Shown: positions 46,111 through 53,306 of the stretch, piece after piece | How positions within the stretch are numbered: position 1 is the stretch's first letter | Layout: every line of letters begins with the position of its first letter | Source: Acidobacteriaceae bacterium TAA 166 | GTDB taxonomy: Bacteria > Acidobacteriota > Terriglobia > Terriglobales > Acidobacteriaceae | Assembly: GCA_000421065.1 (NCBI GenBank) | Contig: ATWD01000003.1 | Location: 1 to 64,000, forward strand | DNA: 64,000 bases | Direction: 5' to 3' | Notes under the pieces: generated by a model | The model's database searches: none | What the model was told of the DNA's origin: nothing | Seen by the model: the letters and a program-made list of their open reading frames with translations, nothing else | Position numbers and translations under genes: made by a program

Positions 46111-47844
46111 ATGCATCTTGGTTGGGTTGATTGGCTGCTCATGCTGATCTACTTCGGGTTTGTCTTGGGTATCGGTTTCGCTCTGAAGCGATACATGAAG
46201 ACGTCCAACGATTTCTTTCTGGCCGGACGTGCGATTCCCGCATGGGTCTGCGGTCTCGCGTTCATCTCTGCGAATCTCGGCGCGCAAGAAGTTATCGGGA
46301 TGGGCGCGTCCGGAGCAAAGTACGGAATCATTACAAGCCACTTCTATTGGATCGGCGCCATCCCGGCGATGCTCTTCGTTGGCTTGTTCATGATGCCGTT
46401 TTACTACGGTTCGAAAGCGCGCTCTGTTCCCGAGTATCTCCGAATGCGATACGACGAGAAGACGCGCGCGCTGAACGCATTCTCGTTCGCGATCATGACC
46501 GTTTTCTCGTCAGGGATCTCGATGTACGCCATGGCGCTCCTGATTCAGACCCTGGGCTTGCTGCACGGGATTGTTCCGGATGGCTGGATCTTCCACGTGT
46601 CCGTTGCGCTGTCCGCGATGATCGTGCTGGGCTACATCTTCCTCGGTGGCCTGACAAGTGCAATCTACAACGAAGTGCTGCAGTTCTTTCTGATCGTTGC
46701 AGGGTTCCTTCCCTTGGTCTGGGTCGGACTGCGTAATGTCGGAGGATGGGACGGAATCCGCAGAACGCTGCCGGCCTCCATGACTCACTCCTGGCGCGGC
46801 ATGCTGCATGCAAACACGAATCCGCTCGGAGTGGAAATCGTAGGCCTGGTCATGGGATTGGGCTTTGTCCTGTCTTTCGGCTACTGGTGCACAGACTTCC
46901 TCGTCATCCAGCGTGCGATGGCGGCTGATTCGCAGGACGCGGCTCGGCGTGTCCCTATCATCGCCGCGGTGCCCAAGATGTTATTTCCATTTCTCGTAAT
47001 CCTTCCAGGATTGATTGCTGTCTGTGTGGGAGCGCATGGGGGGCACGGCATCATCCCGGTTAAGGTTGACCCCCTGTCCGGTTCGGCGGTCGTTGACGCG
47101 TCCGGAAATGCGATCTACAACTACGATCTTGCAATCCCGATGATGCTCTTACATTTTTTCCCCTCCGGCATCCTCGGACTCGGTCTAACGGCCCTCCTTG
47201 CCAGCTTCATGTCCGGCATGGCTGGCAATGTAACTGCCTTCAACACTGTCTGGACCTATGACATCTATCAGAGCTATATCCGCAAGGGCGCCTCAGATGA
47301 GCACTACCTTTGGATGGGCAGGGTCTCCACTGTGGGCGGAGTCTTACTGAGTGTCGCAGCGGCTTATGCTGCTACGAGCTTCAACAACATCATGGATGCA
47401 CTCCAGTTGATCTTCTCCATGGTGAACGCGCCATTGTTTGCGACCTTCCTCCTCGGAATGTTCTGGAAGCGGACCACCGGCCACGGAGCCTTTGCCGGCC
47501 TTCTGAGCGGAACGATCACGGCAATGGCCCACCATGGATTAACGTTGCCTGCCGGAGCGACGCCCGGTATCCATGGAGGGTGGTTAGGCCATGTGATCTA
47601 TACCTATCCGAGCGACATGGCCCAAAATCTTTGGACCGCTATATTCGCCTTCAGTGTCAACCTGATCGTGACGATCGCTGTAAGTTTTGTGACCGAACCA
47701 AAGCCGGAATCGGAGTTGGTCGGATTGGTGTACTCCTTGACTCCACGCCAGTCGGAAGTCCATCTTGCATGGTGGCAGAAGCCGCAAGCCCTGGCCTTCG
47801 CCGTATTGCTCATTCTTCTGTTACTGAACGTAGTGTTTGCTTGA
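46111..47844 (+). CDS. Sodium:solute symporter (SSS family, sugar type)
   Basis: 577 aa with about 13-14 membrane segments. Family motifs include FFLAGRAIPAWVCGLAFISANLGAQE split over TM1/2 (Na-site region), a conserved ALLASFMSGMAGNVTAFNTV segment, and WTYDIYQ. Closest in style to sodium/sugar (SglT-like) carriers. Placed after galE it most likely takes galactose or L-fucose across the inner membrane. Spacing to galE 32 bp with GACAGAGG upstream. Confidence 0.9.
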   Translation: MHLGWVDWLLMLIYFGFVLGIGFALKRYMKTSNDFFLAGRAIPAWVCGLAFISANLGAQEVIGMGASGAKYGIITSHFYWIGAIPAMLFVGLFMMPFYYGSKARSVPEYLRMRYDEKTRALNAFSFAIMTVFSSGISMYAMALLIQTLGLLHGIVPDGWIFHVSVALSAMIVLGYIFLGGLTSAIYNEVLQFFLIVAGFLPLVWVGLRNVGGWDGIRRTLPASMTHSWRGMLHANTNPLGVEIVGLVMGLGFVLSFGYWCTDFLVIQRAMAADSQDAARRVPIIAAVPKMLFPFLVILPGLIAVCVGAHGGHGIIPVKVDPLSGSAVVDASGNAIYNYDLAIPMMLLHFFPSGILGLGLTALLASFMSGMAGNVTAFNTVWTYDIYQSYIRKGASDEHYLWMGRVSTVGGVLLSVAAAYAATSFNNIMDALQLIFSMVNAPLFATFLLGMFWKRTTGHGAFAGLLSGTITAMAHHGLTLPAGATPGIHGGWLGHVIYTYPSDMAQNLWTAIFAFSVNLIVTIAVSFVTEPKPESELVGLVYSLTPRQSEVHLAWWQKPQALAFAVLLILLLLNVVFA

Positions 47845-47857
47845 AAGGTCGATCGGC

Positions 47858-48052
47858 ATGAATCTTGATATTCGGTATCCCCTGGGGTGGATCTTCGTCG
47901 CCTTCGGTGTCGTATTGGGTCTGTACGGGCTGGAAACCATCCATAACGGAATGTATGCCGCCTCGATGAACCTGAACCTTAACCTGATCTGGGGTGTCGT
48001 GATGCTCGGTTTCGGCGCCTCCATGCTTTTCCTCGCTCGCCGAGCTTCGTGA
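47858..48052 (+). CDS. Small two-span membrane protein downstream of the symporter
   Basis: 64 aa from ATG 47858 (AAAGG upstream). Two hydrophobic helices (WIFVAFGVVLGLYGLET and LIWGVVMLGFGASMLFLA) joined by a short polar loop with NLNLN; C-terminus RRAS. Thirteen bp after the symporter and on the same strand, so co-transcribed. No family recognised. It could be a small accessory subunit of the symporter. The start seven codons upstream (47837) would overlap the symporter. Confidence 0.65.
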   Translation: MNLDIRYPLGWIFVAFGVVLGLYGLETIHNGMYAASMNLNLNLIWGVVMLGFGASMLFLARRAS

Positions 48053-48101
48053 CCGTCCTATCGAACATCGAGTAGAAGCAGGAACAGCAACCCCGGAGTC
48101 C

Positions 48102-51047
48102 ATGTCTATGCAGACAACATCCTCGCAATTCGTCATTCTCCCGCAAGGCGCGGTTGCTCACCCGCACGAACAGTTTGGCCATGCCAAACTGCTGGAGCAG
48201 CGGCTTCGACAGGCGATTCGGGGAGAGGTGCGATTTGACGACGCTTCTCGGGCTCTCTATGCAACCGACGCGTCGAATTATCGCCAGGTTCCTATTGGGC
48301 TTGTCGTCCCTCGCACCGTTGAGGACGTGATCGCGGCGGTTGCTATTTGCCGTGAGTTCGGCGCCCCCGTACTTTCACGGGGTGGCGGCACAAGCCTAGC
48401 TGGGCAGTGTTGTAATGTCGCGGTGGTGCTGGACTTCTCTAAGTACCTGAGCAAGATTCGCTGGCTTGATCCGGAGAAGCGTCTCGCTCACGTGGAACCC
48501 GGTATCGTCCTCGATGCTCTTCGCGACGAAGCGGAGATGCACGATCTCACCTTTGCCCCTGATCCGGCGACACACAGCCGCTGCACGCTGGGGGGCATGA
48601 TTGGCAATAACTCTTGCGGTGTCCATGCTTTGATGGGCGGCAAGACCGTCGACAATATCGACGAGCTCGATATCCTCCTCTACGACGGCACCCGTATGAC
48701 GGTCGGCCGCACCAGCGAGGAAGAGCTTGCGACAATCATTGCCGCAGGAGGTCGCAAGGGGGAGATTTACGCGGGACTTCGGATGCTTCGGGATCGTTAT
48801 GCCGAGCTTGTCCGCGAACGGTTTCCCGACATCCCGCGCCGCGTGTCCGGCTATAACCTCGATCAACTGTTACCCGAGAATGGCTTCCATGTCGCCCGTG
48901 CCCTGGTCGGCAGCGAAGGCACCTGTGTCACTATCCTGGGGGCTACGTGCGAACTCAAGGACAGCCCGCAACACCGACGGCTTGTAGTCCTCGGGTTCAA
49001 GGACGCATTTCTTGCAGCTGACCACGTCCCGCAGGTACTGCAACACAAACCGATTGGCCTTGAGGGGTTCGACGGTCTACTCGTCGACTACATGCTGCGC
49101 AAAAATCTTGCGATGGACGACGTGACGCTGCTGCCAGAGGGCAGGGGATTCCTGCTCTGTGAGTTTGGTGCGGATTCCTCTGAGGAGGTCGAGACCATGG
49201 TCGATCACTTCGTTGAGGACGCGCAGAGCTATCCCGAGGGGCCACTCATCGCGCGTTATACAGTCTCCCAAGCAGCGCGTGTTTGGAAGGTCCGGGAGTC
49301 CGCACTGGGCGCCAGCGTCTTTGTTCCAGGCGAACGTAGCGGATGGGAGGGCTGGGAGGATTCCGCTGTGCCGCCCGAGAAGCTGGGCGCGTACCTCCGA
49401 GATCTCTTTACCTTGATAGCCGCGTATGGCTATAGCACGCCCATGTACGGCCACTTCGGTCAGGGCTGCGTCCACCTGCGCATCACCTTCGATTTCACAA
49501 GCGAGCAAGGCGTCGCGAATTTCCGCCGTTTCCTTGAAGAAGCGGCTGAGATCGTGCTTCGATACGGAGGCTCCTTCTCGGGGGAACACGGCGATGGCCA
49601 AGCGCGTGGTTTCCTGTTGCCGAAGATGTTCGGGCCGGAGCTGATGGCCGCCTTCCAGCAGTTCAAAGCGTTGTGGGATCCGACTAACGCGATGAACCCC
49701 GGCAAGATGATTGATCCCGTCCAGGTGTATGACGCGACCGACAACCTGCGTATCGGTCCGGCGTACAAGCCTGCGAAGCCGAAGACCTGGTTCAGCTATC
49801 CAGGGGACAACGGCCTTTTCAGTGAAGCCACCACGCGGTGTGTGGGCGTGGGCGCCTGCCGCAAAGTCGATCACGGAACCATGTGCCCGTCGTACATGGC
49901 GACACGCGAAGAGAAGCACTCAACGCGAGGGCGCGCCCACCTGCTCTTCGAGATGCTGCAGGGGAATACGATTCATGATGGGTGGCAAAGTGAAGAGGTC
50001 CGGGAAGCCCTCGATCTTTGTCTGTCGTGCAAAGCATGCAAGACCGAATGCCCGGTGAACGTCGATATGGCCACCTGGAAGTCGGAGTTTCTGGCACACC
50101 ACTACGAACACCGTCTGCATCCCTTGCAGCATTATGCCTTCGGATTCATGGATCGCTGGGCAAGCATCGCGTCTATCTCGCCACGTCTGGCGAATCTTCC
50201 GACGTCCCTAGGAGTTACGTCGAGCCTGATCCGCCGCATGCTGCACATCGCGCCCCATCGCGAGATTCCGCGCTTTGCTCAAAGGAACTTCCGTTCGGAA
50301 TGGAATCGCCGGGATGGACCGAAGCCAGCCAGTGCGCAAGCAGATGTATTGCTATGGCCAGACACCTGGAACAACTACTTCCAGCCGGCCGCCCTGCACG
50401 CTGCGCACCGGGTTCTCGAGCAGACAGGCGCACGCGTTACCATTCCACCGCGCCACGTCTGCTGCGGTCGTCCTCTCTATGACTTTGGATTTCTCGACGC
50501 GGCAAAACGATATCTTCGCGACATCTTGGACACGTTTGCTCCGCAGATCATGGCTGGCATCCCGGTCATCATGCTCGAACCGAGCTGCGCAAGTGTTTTT
50601 CGGGACGAACTCGTAAATTTCTTCCCGAACGACGCCCGTGCTCAGCGTCTGGCAAAGCAGACGGTCATGCTCAGCGAATACGTCACCGAGCACCGTGGGG
50701 GCTGGAACGTACCGAATCTAAGCGGTAGGCGATTGATCGTCCAAGGTCACTGCCATCAGAAATCACTGATGACCATGAAAGGTGATCTCGAGCTGATGAA
50801 GGCTACGGGAGCCGAGGTTGATCTGCTCGACTCCGGATGTTGCGGCATGGCAGGTCCTTTTGGGTTCGAGGACGAGCACTACGAGGTCTCGCAGGCGCTC
50901 GCCGAACGAGTCTTGCTGCCCGCGGTCCGCTCTGCCCAGGCTCGGGATGTGATCGTCGCCAATGGGTTCTCTTGTAGGGAAGCCGTAGCACAGAATAGCC
51001 CTCGCCGAGCGGTCCATCTATCACAGGTTCTAGCTGGCGAGGTCTAG
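48102..51047 (+). CDS. FAD-linked oxidase/Fe-S fusion, D-2-hydroxyacid (lactate-type) dehydrogenase
   Basis: 981 aa. N-terminal FAD-binding (PCMH) domain with LSRGGGTSLAGQ and GGMIGNNSCG, then the FAD-oxidase C-terminal domain (YGGSFSGEHGDGQARG), a ferredoxin-like region (CVGVGACRK, CLSCKACKTECP) and a GlcF-like CCG region (HVCCGRPLYD, DSGCCGMAGPFG). This GlcD+GlcF fusion is the Dld-II type that passes electrons from D-lactate or related hydroxyacids to quinone. The pathway encoded upstream yields L-lactate, so stereochemistry does not obviously match; another hydroxyacid may be the substrate. Start could also be ATG 48108. Confidence 0.88.
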   Translation: MSMQTTSSQFVILPQGAVAHPHEQFGHAKLLEQRLRQAIRGEVRFDDASRALYATDASNYRQVPIGLVVPRTVEDVIAAVAICREFGAPVLSRGGGTSLAGQCCNVAVVLDFSKYLSKIRWLDPEKRLAHVEPGIVLDALRDEAEMHDLTFAPDPATHSRCTLGGMIGNNSCGVHALMGGKTVDNIDELDILLYDGTRMTVGRTSEEELATIIAAGGRKGEIYAGLRMLRDRYAELVRERFPDIPRRVSGYNLDQLLPENGFHVARALVGSEGTCVTILGATCELKDSPQHRRLVVLGFKDAFLAADHVPQVLQHKPIGLEGFDGLLVDYMLRKNLAMDDVTLLPEGRGFLLCEFGADSSEEVETMVDHFVEDAQSYPEGPLIARYTVSQAARVWKVRESALGASVFVPGERSGWEGWEDSAVPPEKLGAYLRDLFTLIAAYGYSTPMYGHFGQGCVHLRITFDFTSEQGVANFRRFLEEAAEIVLRYGGSFSGEHGDGQARGFLLPKMFGPELMAAFQQFKALWDPTNAMNPGKMIDPVQVYDATDNLRIGPAYKPAKPKTWFSYPGDNGLFSEATTRCVGVGACRKVDHGTMCPSYMATREEKHSTRGRAHLLFEMLQGNTIHDGWQSEEVREALDLCLSCKACKTECPVNVDMATWKSEFLAHHYEHRLHPLQHYAFGFMDRWASIASISPRLANLPTSLGVTSSLIRRMLHIAPHREIPRFAQRNFRSEWNRRDGPKPASAQADVLLWPDTWNNYFQPAALHAAHRVLEQTGARVTIPPRHVCCGRPLYDFGFLDAAKRYLRDILDTFAPQIMAGIPVIMLEPSCASVFRDELVNFFPNDARAQRLAKQTVMLSEYVTEHRGGWNVPNLSGRRLIVQGHCHQKSLMTMKGDLELMKATGAEVDLLDSGCCGMAGPFGFEDEHYEVSQALAERVLLPAVRSAQARDVIVANGFSCREAVAQNSPRRAVHLSQVLAGEV

Positions 51048-51296
51048 GTGCCTACGCTCGTCCGCTGACCGTTGCCATGTCTAGGCGGAAGCGGGTCTGA
51101 AATCGCATCGGGTGTCGTGCAGAATTGAAACGGGACCCAGATTCTGCAACGTCGGAGCGCCCGCCAGGCATTCCGGAGAGCCAGAGCGGGTGTCGAGGGT
51201 TTACCGCAAGACGGTTCTGGATTCGTTGGCCTAATCCGTAGCGAGGTATTCCGAGCTGGTATGTTGGAGATCACGCGGCAAACGCGAAAGGACTCT

Positions 51297-51869
51297 ATGT
51301 CTAAGCTGGCCATCGGTGCTCTCACGGCGCTATTGAGTGTTTCTCTAGCCTATCCGCAATCGCGTCCTGGTCTCGTATCCGCCAATAACACTGCGCAGGC
51401 TTCGAAGACGTCGAGTATGCCGTCTGAAGAGGAGATAGGAGAGCTTCTTAGCAAGGCCAATGAGTACGTGGAGATATATCAACAGACGTTCAAGAGCACA
51501 AAGCATTCTCTCGATAAGGCCGCCAATCCCGGCTTTTATGAAAAGGGAATGGAGCTGAGCGCCCAGGCATTGGGAGCTATCGCTGCGCTGAAGAAGAACG
51601 GATCCTCCGCCTATGCGCTGGTCGGCCTCATTGCCATTCTTGACGATATGAGTCTCAACGCCGCTCGAGCATCGGCGGCAACTACGCTGGTCGCGTTGGA
51701 AGAAAATAGATCCGACCCTGCGAACCATGCAAAAGACGATTTCTTGAGCCTCGCTCAGTCCGAGAAGAATTGTTACGACATCTCGGAATTGCTCTTGCAC
51801 GCCACTCTTCGCTACATCTCCGTGGAAGAGACGGCCCTGAGAATGCTGCTAGATCGACAAAAAAACTAG
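51297..51869 (+). CDS. Exported helical protein of unknown function
   Basis: 190 aa from ATG 51297 (AAAGGA, four bases, ATG). Signal peptide MSKLAIGALTALLSVSLAYPQ, then a mostly alpha-helical, charged, Ala-rich body (EEEIGELLSKANEYVEIYQ, DDMSLNAARASAATTLVAL). No known domain recognised; helical periplasmic proteins of this kind are often structural or chaperone-like. Separated by 249 bp from the dehydrogenase, so probably its own transcript; 43 bp from the next small gene. Confidence 0.6.
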   Translation: MSKLAIGALTALLSVSLAYPQSRPGLVSANNTAQASKTSSMPSEEEIGELLSKANEYVEIYQQTFKSTKHSLDKAANPGFYEKGMELSAQALGAIAALKKNGSSAYALVGLIAILDDMSLNAARASAATTLVALEENRSDPANHAKDDFLSLAQSEKNCYDISELLLHATLRYISVEETALRMLLDRQKN

Positions 51870-51912
51870 TGGATCGTGCCGGGATGAACACAACCCGAAT
51901 GAGGAGAGAATC

Positions 51913-52308
51913 GTGTCAATGCTTAGCAATCCCGAGATGACCGCTGTTTTGGCTTTATTGCACTACTTCCTCCGAAATTCTGCGACGCCCGAGTTTCGCG
52001 TTATGACAAGGGATGATGGTCCCGATGATCTGGATCAGACGCGGGGCCGGCTTCTGTCTGCCTTCCCAAAGATCCGCGACGGCTCAACCATTAAGTTGGA
52101 TGATCTGGTCACGGTCCATGCAGTCACAAAGAACTGTCTCAACCATTGGCCGCCCGAAGTCTTCGATGCGATATGGGAAACCGAAAACTCAATTGCATCC
52201 CCTGGTGAATTGCGGGATCTGCTTACGGGGGTGAGCACTCGCGTTGGCCCGATCATCGACCAGGCATGGGCAACCGAAAAGGCAAGACGTAGCGGGAGCG
52301 TCGGTTAA
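51913..52308 (+). CDS. Hypothetical protein
   Basis: 131 aa starting at GTG 51913 (or ATG 51919), with GAGGAGAG four bases upstream. No signal peptide; acidic and helical, with a conserved-looking ending PIIDQAWATEKARRSG. I do not recognise a family. Lies between the exported helical protein and gntR-2; may form a pair with the former. Confidence 0.6.
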   Translation: MSMLSNPEMTAVLALLHYFLRNSATPEFRVMTRDDGPDDLDQTRGRLLSAFPKIRDGSTIKLDDLVTVHAVTKNCLNHWPPEVFDAIWETENSIASPGELRDLLTGVSTRVGPIIDQAWATEKARRSGSVG

Positions 52309-52407
52309 CCCCGGTTTCAGGGACGAAAGCCGTGGTCTGACACGATAGGTGCAAACTTTCTGACGATTGGTCAGTCACAGTTTGCCCCATCATCGTATGC
52401 GCTAAAC

Positions 52408-52432
52408 TATGATGCATCATTGTGAGCGCTCA
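52408..52432 (+). promoter_or_regulatory. -10 box and operator overlapping the gntR-2 start codon
   Basis: TATGAT (52408-52413) is a good -10 whose transcript would start around 52420, at the GTG (52422-52424); no ribosome site is present. The perfect palindrome TGAGCGCTCA (52423-52432) begins inside the GTG and encodes Ser-Ala, as in gntR-1. A -35 box is less clear (TTGCCC at 52382-52387, 20-bp spacer). Confidence 0.6.
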
Positions 52433-53129
52433 TACTCCCATTCCGAATCGGTCTGACGATCTGTTGAAGCATGGGCTGGCAGATCGATTGAGGGCCGAAA
52501 TCGTCAGCGGGACCCTTCCTCCCGGCGAGCGAATCGTAGAGAGGGTCTGGGCCCAAAAGTATGGAGTGGCGCAAGCCTCCATTCGGGAAGCCATCAACAT
52601 CTTGGAAAGGGACGGCTTCGTCACGAAGCAGCCGGGGCAGACGGCCCAAGTCATTAGCCTTACCGAACTCGACATCGCCCAGCTCTACGATGTTCGTGCG
52701 GCGCTTGAAGGGATGGCGGCTCGCTCGGCTGCGCTCGCTCGGCCGGATGTTTCGCGTCTGTCATCCCATGTGTCAGGAATGCGCGAAGCGGTCGCCACAA
52801 ACAACGCGGACGATCTGGTCGAGTGTGATCTCAATTTTCACCTGGAACTCTCCCGCCTCGCCGACAACCCGCATCTGCAAGAGCACGCCGTTCGGATCTT
52901 GCGCCCTTTCTTCGCGTTCTTTCGTCTCAGGCTCAGCGCGAGCGAAGGCGACCTATCGTCCTGGCATAAGGACGTGGAAGCGCACCAAAGAATCGTTGAT
53001 TTGATCACCGAGGGTGAAGGGGATCTGGCGGAGCATTACGTCAGAAGAAGTATGGGAAGATTCGCGCAGACAGCACGCCAGAACTGGATACCTCATGGTG
53101 AATCATCCTCGAATGGGAGATCCGAATAG
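52422..53129 (+). CDS. GntR-family (FadR/FCD) transcriptional regulator 2
   Basis: 235 aa, paralogue of the regulator at 35022. Its recognition segment GVAQASIREAINILERDGFV is identical to regulator 1, and the FCD domain keeps the metal set (DLNFH, AHQRIVDL, EHYVRR). Starts GTG-AGC-GCT-CAT, so the operator TGAGCGCTCA is part of the coding start. Convergent with the GH27 genes across a strong stem-loop. The ligand is presumably a galactose- or fucose-derived acid; different effector domains could let two signals act on one set of operators. Confidence 0.9.
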   Translation: MSAHTPIPNRSDDLLKHGLADRLRAEIVSGTLPPGERIVERVWAQKYGVAQASIREAINILERDGFVTKQPGQTAQVISLTELDIAQLYDVRAALEGMAARSAALARPDVSRLSSHVSGMREAVATNNADDLVECDLNFHLELSRLADNPHLQEHAVRILRPFFAFFRLRLSASEGDLSSWHKDVEAHQRIVDLITEGEGDLAEHYVRRSMGRFAQTARQNWIPHGESSSNGRSE

Positions 53130-53205
53130 TGAACGGTGCCGGTCGCGGATTGAATTTTCTGAGGGCAGGGGATCGGCGGGGGCATTTCGTGACTGCTCCC
53201 CAAGC

Positions 53206-53240
53206 ATTCTGGCCCGGCAGTTGATCTGCCGGGCCAGAAT
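53206..53240. terminator. Bidirectional 15-bp stem-loop between gntR-2 and the GH27 genes
   Basis: ATTCTGGCCCGGCAG (53206-53220), loop TTGAT, CTGCCGGGCCAGAAT (53226-53240): a perfect, GC-rich 15-bp stem. Lies between two convergent genes and should end both transcripts. No long T-run on either side. Confidence 0.8.
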
Positions 53241-53306
53241 AGTACGTTTCGACTTCTATTTTTCTGCAACTCTTCGACCATTCGGTAAACCAGACAGTCG
53301 CCGAGA

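Noticed and set aside
49077..49919. 280-codon minus-strand frame within the FAD/Fe-S dehydrogenase
   Set aside because: Antisense to a strongly supported gene and without recognisable features.
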